From: Xanthocytophaga flava
GTDB lineage: Bacteria > Bacteroidota > Bacteroidia > Cytophagales > 172606-1
Direction: 5' to 3'
Assembly (NCBI GenBank): GCA_030068525.1
Contig: JASJOS010000014.1
Location: 124,001-188,000 of the forward strand
Length of the DNA stretch: 64,000 nt
A program made the translations under genes and the position numbers. Below, piece after piece: positions 37,114 to 45,906 of the stretch; the first letter of the stretch is position 1; each line of letters begins with the position of its first letter. The notes below the pieces were generated by a model. It had not been told where the DNA came from. It saw nothing but the letters and a program-made list of their open reading frames with translations, and ran no database searches.

Positions 37114-38604
37114 ATGAAAAAACACACCATGCTCTTCATCTTGCTGTTATGTTCATCCACCTTATTTGGGCAGCAAGAAAACATTCAGAAACTTTCCTCC
37201 TTTATTAATGAAGTCTTAAAGACCGCACCGCAGGTTCCGGGGCTCTCTGTTGTTGTGGTGCAGGATGATAGTATAGTATTTGCGGGAGGTTTTGGATGGG
37301 CGGATATAGAGAAGAAAATTAAAGCAACTTCAGAGACTGGGTTTTATATAGCATCAACGACCAAGTCATTCACGGCTTTAGTGGCTGCTTTGCTGGCAAA
37401 TCAAGGAAAGATAGATTTGAAGAGGTCAATTAGCACTTATGCACCTTTTAATCGTTTAAAAAACAAGCAGGTATTTGAAAACATCAGCATACTTGATTTA
37501 CTCACGCACCAGAGTGGTGTTAGTAATGATATTCTTTCTTTTAAACTAGCATATGCCGGAGACTATTCACAACAGATGATCAATGATCTGATCGATAACT
37601 ACACTACATATAATAAGGAGGGAAAAGAATTTGTCTATAGTAATCTTGGCTATTATTTTTTCTCAGTTTTATTGAAAGAGGAATTTGGATTAGACTGGCG
37701 TGAGTTAGTCCGCGACCAGATCTTCGGACCATTGAAGATGAGTAATACGACAGCGTATATGTCTGTTGCCCGGCAACATGATCTGGCTATGCCCTACATT
37801 GGAATTCTATCACAGATCCCTAAACCAGGTTACTTGATGAAAGAAGATGATACCATGCACGCGGCTGGCGGTATTGTATCAACGGCAAGTGATATCGGAT
37901 GCTGGCTGAAATTTCAGCTAAACGAGGGACGTATTAATGGCAAGCAGTTGTATCTATCGGATGTCGTTAGGATGACGCATCTTGAACAGGTTAAGAACAA
38001 ACATAACTACTCTAATATCTTTGATGGGAAGGGATATGCCTTGGGATGGCGCACTGGAAAATTCAAAAGTATGCCATTGATCTATCACTTTGGTGGTTAT
38101 CCAGGCTTCTTTTCCCATATATCTTTTATCCCCGAAAAAAAGATTGGCGTTGCAATTTTTGTTAATCATGACCTGGGCAACGTGCCTGGCAATTTGATTG
38201 CAGAATATGCTTATGATCTGTACCTTGGAAATTCATCCTCAGTAAAAAAGCATGAGAACGAAGCTACTAAAATGCTTACAGAGCTAATAAAAAAGAAGCA
38301 GGAGGAAGTAATAGAGTTTGATGAGCGTCTTGCACAGCGTAAGTGGCAACTTACACAGCCAAGAAAAAGTTATGCAGGAACATATGAAAATACTGAGTTA
38401 GGCAAAATTAAAGTTACGGTTGAGCAAGATCAGATCATGGTTTCATTTGGTCACACAGGCTGTATAGCCACAGCAATGGAATTACCTGATGCGATAAGAG
38501 TAGAATTAGTGCCCGGTGAAGGCATTGCGCTGAAATTCATCATAAAGGAACAACAAGTCGAAGCCATTAAATTTAAAGGCATTACTTTTTCGAGAAGCAA
38601 TTGA
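37114..38604 (+). CDS. Secreted class C beta-lactamase-like serine hydrolase
   Basis: 496 residues from ATG at 37114, which gives a good signal peptide (LLLCSSTLFGQQ). An in-frame ATG at 37057 overlaps the regulator gene and lacks such a signal. SxxK appears in FYIASTTKSFTALV, the tyrosine motif in FVYSNLGYYFFS, and IYHFGGYPGFFSH supplies the late HxG-like segment. A C-terminal domain of about 110 residues follows (from KSYAGTYENTELGKI), a lipocalin-like add-on often found in this family. The substrate is unknown. Confidence 0.9.
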   Translation: MKKHTMLFILLLCSSTLFGQQENIQKLSSFINEVLKTAPQVPGLSVVVVQDDSIVFAGGFGWADIEKKIKATSETGFYIASTTKSFTALVAALLANQGKIDLKRSISTYAPFNRLKNKQVFENISILDLLTHQSGVSNDILSFKLAYAGDYSQQMINDLIDNYTTYNKEGKEFVYSNLGYYFFSVLLKEEFGLDWRELVRDQIFGPLKMSNTTAYMSVARQHDLAMPYIGILSQIPKPGYLMKEDDTMHAAGGIVSTASDIGCWLKFQLNEGRINGKQLYLSDVVRMTHLEQVKNKHNYSNIFDGKGYALGWRTGKFKSMPLIYHFGGYPGFFSHISFIPEKKIGVAIFVNHDLGNVPGNLIAEYAYDLYLGNSSSVKKHENEATKMLTELIKKKQEEVIEFDERLAQRKWQLTQPRKSYAGTYENTELGKIKVTVEQDQIMVSFGHTGCIATAMELPDAIRVELVPGEGIALKFIIKEQQVEAIKFKGITFSRSN

Positions 38605-38763
38605 TGTCTGTTTTTTTACCTGGTTGAAGGCGCTCTGATTTAATCTGACAGGTAGGTTAACTTAGTTTGACTTTCACATTTTATAAAAACAGAAAAACCT
38701 GCAGTTGACACAAAACCTAGTTTTTTTGTTTTTTAATATCCATTTTTACTCTGATATTCAAAA

Positions 38764-38859
38764 ATGATTTTCATACTTATCATTGTTTTAGCAGTTTCGC
38801 TGATTATGTATGGAATAGATGCGAAGGTCAAGCTGGGAGAAAATATTTTTTTTAGTTGA
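38764..38859 (+). CDS. Possible 31-residue membrane microprotein
   Basis: ATG at 38764 opens a 31-codon frame beginning MIFILIIVLAVSLIMYGIDA, one membrane helix, then KVKLGENIFFS. A terminator-like hairpin follows 26 bases after the stop, giving it the look of an independent unit. Chance cannot be excluded at this length. Confidence 0.3.
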   Translation: MIFILIIVLAVSLIMYGIDAKVKLGENIFFS

Positions 38860-38885
38860 GCTAAGCCTACAAAATATGTTACTTT

Positions 38886-38921
38886 GAGCCTCCGGATATA
38901 GTTTCGGGGGCTTTTGATTTT
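38886..38921 (+). terminator. Intrinsic terminator
   Basis: GAGCCTCCGG and the right arm CGGGGGCTTT form a GC-rich stem with one mismatch, followed by TGATTTTTT. It stands before the pglC-like gene. Confidence 0.65.
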
Positions 38922-38973
38922 TTAGTATCGTAAGATTCGTAGACCAGTACAGTTAAGAGAAAATAAACTATTC

Positions 38974-39606
38974 ATGTATCGAATGTATTTTAAGCGACTG
39001 ATAGATAGCATAATATCAGTTGTTTTATTGATTTTAACATTGCCTTTCAGCCTGACGGCTGCTATCCTTTTATCTTTTGCTAACCAGGGAAAGATATTCT
39101 TTATACAACAACGACCTGGATTGCATGGCAAGCCGTTTCGAATTATCAAGTTTAAAACAATGAATGACAGACGGGATGCTTCGGGTGAACTTTTGCCTGA
39201 CGCCATTCGCCTGACGAAAATAGGCCGGTTGGTGCGTAAAACATCTATTGATGAACTGCCACAGCTAATCAATGTTTTGCGTGGAGATATTAGCCTGATA
39301 GGGCCAAGACCTTTGTTAATGGAGTATCTGCCTTTATACAATGAAACACAACGTCGACGTCATGAAGTACGACCTGGTATAACCGGCTGGGCACAGGTAA
39401 ACGGGCGCAACATGCTATCCTGGGAAAAGAAGTTTGAATATGATGTATACTATGTTGATCATGTAAGCCTTGCTCTGGATATAAAGATTTTCTTTCTGAC
39501 CATTTTAAAGATTATACAAGGGGAGGGGATTAGTGCAGATAATAGTGCTACTATGGAGAAGTTTAGAGGGACTAACACTTCTTCTCAAAAAGAATTGAAT
39601 AATTAA
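38974..39606 (+). CDS. pglC: PglC-like phosphoglycosyl transferase
   Basis: 210 residues, the small monotopic form. The N-terminal re-entrant membrane helix (about 8-35) leads to IFFIQQRPGLHGKPFRIIKFK and the catalytic Asp-Glu dyad D93-E94 in KTSIDELPQLIN, the same numbering as recalled for Campylobacter PglC. SLIGPRPLLMEYLPLY and VRPGITGWAQVNGRN complete the family pattern. The reaction moves a phospho-sugar from a UDP sugar onto undecaprenyl phosphate, the first membrane step of a glycan. The next two genes make its likely substrate. Confidence 0.88.
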   Translation: MYRMYFKRLIDSIISVVLLILTLPFSLTAAILLSFANQGKIFFIQQRPGLHGKPFRIIKFKTMNDRRDASGELLPDAIRLTKIGRLVRKTSIDELPQLINVLRGDISLIGPRPLLMEYLPLYNETQRRRHEVRPGITGWAQVNGRNMLSWEKKFEYDVYYVDHVSLALDIKIFFLTILKIIQGEGISADNSATMEKFRGTNTSSQKELNN

Positions 39607-39615
39607 GCAAGATTT

Positions 39616-40236
39616 ATGATTTTATATGGAGGTAGCGGACATGCAAAAGTAATTTTTGATTGTCTGGATGCACGAGGAATAACTGTGTTGGGAGTGTTTG
39701 ATGATAATCCAAATCTGCGAACATTTCAGAATATGCCTTTTCTTGGAGCCTATAATCCGCAGGTATTGGAGAAAGAGAAAGTAATTATTGCGATAGGGAA
39801 CAACCGGATACGACAGACTCTTAGTCAACGGATTACACATAGCTTTGGAACGGTTGTTCATCCATCTGCTGAAGTGTCGCGGTTTGTGAAAGGTATTGGA
39901 GACGGAACTGTAATTTTTCACAGAGCAGTAGTGCAGGCAGATACCTATGTTGGAGAGCATTGTATAATCAACACAGCTTCCAGTGTAGATCATGATTGTA
40001 TACTGGAAGACTTTGTACATATCTCACCTAATGCAACTTTGTGTGGAGGTGTTAGAGTTGGAAAGGGAACGCATATAGGTGCCTCCGCTACTGTAATTCC
40101 AGGCGTTCGTATTGGGGATTGGTGTGTCATTGGGGCAGGAGCCGTTGTTACACAGGATATACCCGATTTTTCTGTAGCTGTAGGGGTGCCTGCACGTGTA
40201 ATTCGCAGTATAGGCAATACAGCCACGAAAGAGTAA
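39616..40236 (+). CDS. pglD: PglD-like UDP-amino-sugar N-acetyltransferase
   Basis: 206 residues. The N-terminal nucleotide-sugar part starts MILYGGSGHAKVIFD, typical of NeuD/PglD. The C-terminal left-handed beta-helix of hexapeptide repeats includes NTASSVDHDC with the catalytic base at H126, one residue from that of PglD as I recall it, and GKGTHIGASATVIPGV for acetyl-CoA binding. It would acetylate the 4-amino group made by the downstream aminotransferase. It lies 9 bases after pglC. Confidence 0.88.
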   Translation: MILYGGSGHAKVIFDCLDARGITVLGVFDDNPNLRTFQNMPFLGAYNPQVLEKEKVIIAIGNNRIRQTLSQRITHSFGTVVHPSAEVSRFVKGIGDGTVIFHRAVVQADTYVGEHCIINTASSVDHDCILEDFVHISPNATLCGGVRVGKGTHIGASATVIPGVRIGDWCVIGAGAVVTQDIPDFSVAVGVPARVIRSIGNTATKE

Positions 40237-40323
40237 TAATTCCAAAATTATATTATTTTTGCCAGATGACAGATTGAATTTTGTGAGAGTGAGGTGTAAC
40301 GATTGTATTTAACCAATTAACCC

Positions 40324-41466
40324 ATGAACAAACGCATTTATCTCTCTCCGCCTCATATGGGTGGGAACGAACAGAAATATATTGCAGATGCATTTGACCA
40401 GAACTGGATTGCTCCTCTTGGGCCGAATGTCGATAATTTTGAAAAAGATTTATGTGAGTTTACCGGAGCCAAACAAGCTGCTGCCTTAAGTTCGGGAACA
40501 GCTGCCATTCACCTGGCGCTAATCTTACTGGGGATCGGAGAGGGAGACGAAGTATTGTGCCCAACCTTTACATTTTCTGCAACAACCAATCCGATTGTAT
40601 ATCAGAAGGCAACCCCCATTTTTGTAGATAGTAATTACCGTACCTGGAATATCTGTCCCGATCATACCCGACAGGCTATTAAAGACCGGATTCGTTTAGG
40701 CAAGAAACCCAAAGCCTTGATTATTGTCCATTTGTATGGGCAGTCTGCTTCCATGCTGGAATTAATGGATCTGGCTGATGAGTTTGGAATACCAGTCATT
40801 GAGGATGCCGCAGAAGCCTTGGGGGCTACTTATCGGGGCCGAGCCTTGGGAACGTTTGGTAAATTTGGCATTTTATCTTTTAATGGCAATAAGATCATTA
40901 CTACATCCGGAGGTGGAGCCTTATTATCAGATGAACCTGCTCTAGTAGAGAAGGCTCGTTTTCTGGCTACACAAGCCCGAGATCAGGCTCCTCACTACCA
41001 GCATTCTCAGATTGGCTATAACTATCGTATGAGCAATATTGTGGCTGGCGTAGGACGTGGTCAAATGGAAGTGATTAGACAACGGGTGGATGCTCGCCGT
41101 AAAGTATTTGATTTTTATAAAGAGGCATTAAAAGATATCCCTGCTATCTCTTTTTCTCCTGAGCTTGAAAGTAGTATGGGCAATCGCTGGCTTACCTGTA
41201 TTGTCATTGATGAGGAACTATCCGGAGGAGTAACCAGAGAAGACGTTCGTCTGGCACTGGATGCCGATAATATCGAATCACGGCCACTCTGGAAGCCGAT
41301 GCATTTACAGCCTGTATTTGAGATGCATCCGTATTATGGTTCCAACCATGTAGCAGCTGATTTATTTAATCGGGGACTGTGCCTGCCTTCAGGTTCTAGT
41401 CTTACATCTGAAGATCTGAACAGAGTTGTATCTATTATACGGAAAACCTTTCAGAAAATATCCTGA
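40324..41466 (+). CDS. pglE: PglE-like UDP-4-keto-sugar aminotransferase (DegT/DnrJ/EryC1/StrS)
   Basis: 380 residues. The PLP lysine is K190 in LSFNGNKIITTSGGG. The start KRIYLSPPHMGGNEQKYI and SSGTAAIHLALILLG match the sugar-aminotransferase family. With pglC and pglD it forms a bacillosamine-like set that turns a UDP-4-keto-6-deoxy sugar into a UDP-diacetamido sugar and loads it on the lipid carrier. The dehydratase PglF, needed to make the keto sugar, is not in the window. Confidence 0.9.
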   Translation: MNKRIYLSPPHMGGNEQKYIADAFDQNWIAPLGPNVDNFEKDLCEFTGAKQAAALSSGTAAIHLALILLGIGEGDEVLCPTFTFSATTNPIVYQKATPIFVDSNYRTWNICPDHTRQAIKDRIRLGKKPKALIIVHLYGQSASMLELMDLADEFGIPVIEDAAEALGATYRGRALGTFGKFGILSFNGNKIITTSGGGALLSDEPALVEKARFLATQARDQAPHYQHSQIGYNYRMSNIVAGVGRGQMEVIRQRVDARRKVFDFYKEALKDIPAISFSPELESSMGNRWLTCIVIDEELSGGVTREDVRLALDADNIESRPLWKPMHLQPVFEMHPYYGSNHVAADLFNRGLCLPSGSSLTSEDLNRVVSIIRKTFQKIS

Positions 41467-41645
41467 AAAAGCTTGAGATCCAGTGCTTTCAGGAATGAAA
41501 AGATATACTACTTTCTATACAATAAAAGCAGAAACTTACATGTTTATATTTTTAGTAAGGATGCTTGATTTGAGTTTCTCCTCTCTGTAGTATATCTTTT
41601 CATTAAGTAACCTGCCAAAGGGTTACGCAATAAATCCTTCCTGAT

Positions 41646-42656
41646 ATGCACAAATTATGTTACTGTAAATGGCTGACAGCCATCGTGTTATCGGCTTTTT
41701 GCCATGTCTCTTATGCTCAACGCACTCTCCAGCCGAAAGAAAAGAGAACGTATGCAGTAGAACTACTTAAAAAATACAATCCGGAAGGATGGAAAATACT
41801 CCGACAAGTAGACTCACTGGCATTTCATCATCCCTATGATCAATATGTAGAAGGCAACACGGAATTTGATGTTAGAAACTCATTGGGGACGATTGTGCAC
41901 GAAATGAATCACGGATATGCCTCTTTATTAGCAGGAAAACTAAAGCCGAAGGATGCACAAAACTATATGTGCTATTATCTGGGAAGTGATGAATACCATT
42001 TAGTGAAATTTACAGATGTCTTCCCTACAGAAAAAATGGGAAGAAACATTCCAAAAAACTTACGTACGTTCCGTTTTGATACCTATATCTATAATCCCAA
42101 AGAATCCATAGCACTCGCATCCAATACGTTGGGAATCTATGGTTTAATGGACGAGTGGGTTGCTTACTATCATGGAACGCTTACAGACGTAAATATGAAT
42201 TGCTGGTATGAAGAAAATACACCAGGCAATGCAGAAGATTGGTACGACTATTTCTCAAATGTGTGTAGTGCTATCAATGCACATCAGGAGTTTAAATTTT
42301 TCTGTTTGTCGTATCTGGTTTATGCCCAAAAGTATTACCCACAGGATTACAAAGCATTGATGCAAAACCATGAACTGGTAGAAACATTCTTGAACGTGAA
42401 TGAGTTGTTTACACAGTTGATAAAAAAATATGAGAAGACGAAGGAGAAAATTTTTGCGGATTTGCGTGCAAAAGGGGTAAAAGTAGTGGAAGAAGATGAG
42501 TGGATTTATCTGAATCGTTTTGGTGCAGGAAATTATCTTACTGAGTATAAGTTATTAGGAAAGGAAATGCAGAAACCTGCTTATCAGCAAATGCTTCAGA
42601 ATTTGAAAGGAGCGAATAAGCTGGCTATGCATGGGAGCTTTGGCAGGCAACAGTAA
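41646..42656 (+). CDS. Secreted putative metallopeptidase with HExxH motif
   Basis: 336 residues. A signal peptide (about 1-24, ending VSYAQ) directs export. TIVHEMNHGYASL at about 83-95 holds H85-E86-H89, and GLMDEWVAYYHG supplies E170 as a possible third Zn ligand, 81 residues after the second His as in gluzincin-like layouts. The rest is helical with many aromatic residues. I do not recognise the family, so peptidase activity is inferred from motifs only. It is a single gene with a terminator; the dispersed repeat B follows. Confidence 0.7.
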   Translation: MHKLCYCKWLTAIVLSAFCHVSYAQRTLQPKEKRTYAVELLKKYNPEGWKILRQVDSLAFHHPYDQYVEGNTEFDVRNSLGTIVHEMNHGYASLLAGKLKPKDAQNYMCYYLGSDEYHLVKFTDVFPTEKMGRNIPKNLRTFRFDTYIYNPKESIALASNTLGIYGLMDEWVAYYHGTLTDVNMNCWYEENTPGNAEDWYDYFSNVCSAINAHQEFKFFCLSYLVYAQKYYPQDYKALMQNHELVETFLNVNELFTQLIKKYEKTKEKIFADLRAKGVKVVEEDEWIYLNRFGAGNYLTEYKLLGKEMQKPAYQQMLQNLKGANKLAMHGSFGRQQ

Positions 42657-42681
42657 ACATTGAGTTATATCATCAAAAGAT

Positions 42682-42720
42682 AGAGCCTATATTCTTTTGG
42701 GAGTATAGGCTCTCTTCTTT
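42682..42720 (+). terminator. Intrinsic terminator after the HExxH protein gene
   Basis: AGAGCCTATA pairs with TATAGGCTCT and is followed by CTTCTTTT. Confidence 0.8.
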
Positions 42721-42776
42721 TAGTAAGATTACTCTGTTCTTTAGCTTTCAGATTAGTGCTTACTACATTTTAATGT

Positions 42777-42981
42777 TCTCTCTTCCTGAGATTTCTCAGA
42801 TTTCTTTTCATCTTTCTTCCACTGACCTCCTACTTTTTTGCTTGTCCAAAAAAGTAGGCCAAAAAGGACACCTTTTCCCGATCCTTCTACCCACAAGCCA
42901 AAGGCCAACCTCGCGGGAAAAGGATTGCCAACGCACCTACACTGCCAAACACGATTGAAGGCATCGCAACTCTCTTTGTGG
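42777..42981. repeat. Dispersed two-hairpin repeat, copy B
   Basis: Partner of 11426-11631. Hairpin 1 pairs 42829-42839 (CCTACTTTTTT) perfectly with 42848-42858 around GCTTGTCC. Hairpin 2 pairs 42871-42880 (CCTTTTCCCG) perfectly with 42914-42923. Both stems differ in sequence from copy A but keep pairing. The loop CAAGCCAAAGGCCAACCTCG and the tail CGCACCTACA are conserved. Confidence 0.8.
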
Positions 42982-43034
42982 CTTATTTCCTGAAAGGATC
43001 TCTCCTTTTTGTCCTCCTGGAAGGAACTTCCCGC

Positions 43035-43115
43035 CACACCTGTCCTACCACGCATCGGAGTGAGAAGGACAGGTGTGGCAAGACCGCGGCCTTTCCGATT
43101 GGAGTGTATCTTTCT
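43035..43115. repeat. Hairpin module adjoining repeat B, related to 54175-54230
   Basis: 43035-43047 (CCACACCTGTCCT) is the exact reverse complement of 43067-43079. The following GTGGCAAGACCGCGGCC segment and TTTCCGATTGGAG recur with few changes at about 54191-54222. Confidence 0.65.
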
Positions 43116-43363
43116 CTATTTATTATAAGCTAAAGGTTATGTTTAGGCTGATTAGGGAATAATATCTGGCATGCATACTTTGATCACATTAAGAGGTTGA
43201 GAGTGAAAAAGTTAAATTAAAGTAAATCTGAAGTTACAATTTGCAAATGATCTATTACTAAGAAGAGAACTTACTTCGCTGGTAAGCACAGTTTATGGCA
43301 AGTAAATGTCTGTTATCCAATTATTTAAAAGAATGTAATGACAATCACTTTAATTTTAAAAGT

Positions 43364-44206
43364 ATGAACCACACTGAATTCGTGCCTCAATCAAACCGTA
43401 CTTGTAGCAAGCTGGCTTTGGGCGTAGTAACCGTTATTTTTTTTCTTACTAATTGTTCCAACGACAATCAAACAATAGTTCCTAAAACAATTGATCCATC
43501 AGCCAGTCAAGAAATTACTTCTGCGGTGCCTGAACCAATTGCAATTGCCTCCCCTCTTTTAAAAGAGGTTGATACAGATCTATCTGGTGCTTCTTTCGCT
43601 AAAACAGATCTGGCCAGTGGTCGCTTAGGTAGTACAACTGACTTTGTAGACTTTGCAAATGAGCAGGGCCTTTCTCTGATACCGGATAAGGCCATCAATC
43701 AATTTGCTACTTCTCCTTTTTACATGCATCCGGTAGGCAATGCGTGGGTACATGTAGAAGAAAATAGTGGAGGCGACTATTTTCCTAAGTTTATAAGTAA
43801 ACGAGGCTTTTATCACTTGCCTTATCAGAACTTCACGCCCTGTTATCCTGGGGATGGCACTACAGGTAAGCCTTCAGGCAAAAATTGTGTACCTATCCTA
43901 AATCCTGAAAAAGAGAATCGGACGCTTTATACCCATGATGGGAAGCAGTGGATCAAAGTCTACGCCAATGACCATAATACATCCAAACGAGTATTTGATC
44001 TGTTAAGCATCAATGTTCTGAATGGGCCGATTCAGTTAGTCTACAAGAAAGAAAATGGTGGATGGTTTCATTTAGCTAGTTTAAGTAATGGGAAAAAGAA
44101 TATTTCAGCTCATACAACTGGTATTACCGAAGTGCTGATTTCGAGTGCTCAAGGCACAAGTGGAATTCAGATTGATAATCTGGAAATACGGATGCCCTCC
44201 AATTAG
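43364..44206 (+). CDS. Lipoprotein of unknown function
   Basis: 280 residues from ATG at 43364; an in-frame ATG at 43295 would only lengthen the cytoplasmic lead. The signal peptide ends FFLTNC, a lipobox with Cys at 31. The mature protein has a Thr/Pro-rich linker and then a globular beta-rich part with WVHVEENSGGDYFPKF and a short GDGTTGKPSGKNCVP loop. I recognise no family. It is followed by two strong hairpins and faces the beta-CASP gene. Confidence 0.75.
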   Translation: MNHTEFVPQSNRTCSKLALGVVTVIFFLTNCSNDNQTIVPKTIDPSASQEITSAVPEPIAIASPLLKEVDTDLSGASFAKTDLASGRLGSTTDFVDFANEQGLSLIPDKAINQFATSPFYMHPVGNAWVHVEENSGGDYFPKFISKRGFYHLPYQNFTPCYPGDGTTGKPSGKNCVPILNPEKENRTLYTHDGKQWIKVYANDHNTSKRVFDLLSINVLNGPIQLVYKKENGGWFHLASLSNGKKNISAHTTGITEVLISSAQGTSGIQIDNLEIRMPSN

Positions 44207-44244
44207 TCATATCTGAGTGATCCAGGCTTTTTTTGCCAGGTAGA

Positions 44245-44289
44245 TATACTATTTCCCTCGAAGTATTCTACTCCGAGGGAAATAGTATA
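44245..44289. terminator. Strong 16-bp hairpin between convergent genes
   Basis: TATACTATTTCCCTCG pairs exactly with CGAGGGAAATAGTATA around 13 bases. Confidence 0.65.
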
Positions 44290-44327
44290 AACAAAACAGG
44301 CACAATGTAGATTGTGCCTGTTTTGTT
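44290..44327 (-). terminator. 17-bp hairpin terminator overlapping the beta-CASP stop codon
   Basis: The 17 bases 44290-44306 pair exactly with 44311-44327 around GTAG. The arm includes two bases of the TAA stop of the minus-strand gene. A- and T-rich outer parts fit a bidirectional terminator. Confidence 0.8.
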
Positions 44328-45765
44328 ATAATTCAAACTCATCGCCCCATTTAGGGATTTGGATGTCTGTGTATCCCCGATAGTGCAGATGCGACTTAAA
44401 GGATTCCATGCTCTCCAGTTCGCCGTGTACCAGGAAGATCGTTTTCAGCTTGTCGTTGGATTGGTATTCTACAAAGTCTGTAAGATCATCCAGGTCGCCG
44501 TGGCCGCTGAATACGTCTATACTTTTGATCGTAGCCATAATCGGAATTTCTTTGTCTTTGGAGATAGACAAGCTTCTCATTCCTTTTAGCAGTTTATTGC
44601 CCAGCGTTCCTTCTGCGGCAAAGCCTACCAGCAGAATAGTAGCATACGGGTTAGGAAGGTTTGTCATTACGTGGTGCTCAACCCGGCCTCCTGAAATCAT
44701 TCCGGATGAGGAAATAATAATGCAGGGTTCATTGTAGTTGGCAATGGCTTTACTTTGTTTCATATCCTGTACATAGGTCAGGTTGTCAAAGTCAAACAAT
44801 TCCTCGTGCTCCTCATAAAATTCCTTCGCTTCCTTGTTGAGCAGGCCAATATTCTTTTCATATACACGTGTACTTGCCAGCGCCAGCGGACTGTCTGAGA
44901 AAACCTTGATAGGAGGGAGCCCTTCTTCTGTGTAGAGTTTGTTTAACACAAACAATAAAGCTTGTGTACGTCCTACACTGAATGCTGGAATGATAAGACG
45001 TCCGGGCTGATCAATACAGGTTTCCTTAATAATCTTTGCGAGTGCCTCTTCGGGAGCATCTTTATCTGCATGTCTGCGGCCACCGTAAGTAGATTCACAA
45101 ACCAGGTAGTCTACCTGCGGCATACGTTGTGGATCTGGCAGGAGAGGATAATTTTTGCGACCTACATCACCCGAAAAGCCAATGCTCTTCTTCACTCCGT
45201 TCTCTTCAATATCCAGTACTATGTTTGCTGCTCCCAGTAAATGTCCGGTTGGAATGAATGTGACACTGATGGTTTTGCTGACTTTAAATTTTTGATTAAA
45301 GCCGATGGTTACAAATCGGTCTGTTGTTTCGTGTACCTGTTTCTCAAGGTACAATTCCAGCGGATTGTGTCTAAACTTCTTTTTGGAAGTTTTTTTCTTT
45401 TTTCCGGCGGGCTCACTTTGCAGTTCTTTTACTCGTTTAGCATTCAGTGCAGCTGCATCCCGCAATAATAAATCTGCCAGTGGCAGGGTAGCTGTTGTAC
45501 AAAGAATCTGTCCTTCGTAGCCTTCCCGGATCAGATTAGGCAAGTTGCCGGAATGATCAATATGTGCGTGGGTAAGTAAAACCAGATTAATCTGAGATGG
45601 CTCAAATGGAAACAAACTATAGTGTCCCAATAATTTATCTCTTTCTACTTTTTGTTTATCTAAGTCGGTACCACAATCAATCAGAATTGTATAGCCATCT
45701 TCTAACTCCAGTAAAAACATACTGCCCGTAACCTGACGAGCCGCGCCCCAAAACGTTAATTTCAT
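44326..45765 (-). CDS. Beta-CASP metallo-beta-lactamase-fold RNA hydrolase (Ysh1/CPSF73-like)
   Basis: 479 residues. The metallo-beta-lactamase core has LLTHAHIDHSGNLP (HxHxDH), FIPTGHLLGAANIVL, and GFSGDVGRKNYPLL. The beta-CASP domain (about 220-350) has ESTYGGRRH and RLIIPAFSVGRTQALLF. The late motif C appears as FSGHGDLDDL and motif ISSSGMISGGR is present. Bacterial members are single-polypeptide ribonuclease-like proteins. The likely role is RNA processing or decay in the cytoplasm. A -7-like element lies 56 bases upstream. Confidence 0.92.
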   Translation of the reverse strand: MKLTFWGAARQVTGSMFLLELEDGYTILIDCGTDLDKQKVERDKLLGHYSLFPFEPSQINLVLLTHAHIDHSGNLPNLIREGYEGQILCTTATLPLADLLLRDAAALNAKRVKELQSEPAGKKKKTSKKKFRHNPLELYLEKQVHETTDRFVTIGFNQKFKVSKTISVTFIPTGHLLGAANIVLDIEENGVKKSIGFSGDVGRKNYPLLPDPQRMPQVDYLVCESTYGGRRHADKDAPEEALAKIIKETCIDQPGRLIIPAFSVGRTQALLFVLNKLYTEEGLPPIKVFSDSPLALASTRVYEKNIGLLNKEAKEFYEEHEELFDFDNLTYVQDMKQSKAIANYNEPCIIISSSGMISGGRVEHHVMTNLPNPYATILLVGFAAEGTLGNKLLKGMRSLSISKDKEIPIMATIKSIDVFSGHGDLDDLTDFVEYQSNDKLKTIFLVHGELESMESFKSHLHYRGYTDIQIPKWGDEFEL

Positions 45766-45820
45766 CTATAGCTAATGTAAATTTTTGAATAGTAAAACCC
45801 CAATCTTACCCGCAAAAGTT

Positions 45821-45828
45821 CAAAACTA
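45821..45828 (-). promoter_or_regulatory. Candidate -7 element of the beta-CASP gene
   Basis: Reads TAGTTTTG on the minus strand, a TAnnTTTG match 56 bases upstream of the start codon. Confidence 0.4.
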
Positions 45829-45906
45829 TGCGATTTTGCCTATGGTGAGCAAAAATAACGCAAAAAAGCGGAATAGAAAGAGGATACCAGATAAAAGGGC
45901 TGAATC

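Larger units (their letters stand above)
38605..38973. other. Intergenic region with a possible micro-ORF and a terminator
   Basis: 369 bases. It holds a 31-codon hydrophobic frame at 38764-38859 and a hairpin at 38886-38914. Nothing else is evident. Confidence 0.4.
42657..43363. other. Long gene-free region occupied by repeats
   Basis: 707 bases holding the terminator, repeat B, the 13-bp hairpin module and about 250 bases of AT-rich leader before the lipoprotein gene. It has more G and C in the repeat part than its flanks. Confidence 0.55.

Noticed and set aside
42753-43055. Minus-strand frame of 100 codons over repeat B
   Set aside because: Same reason: low-complexity translation of repeat sequence with stem-forming bases.
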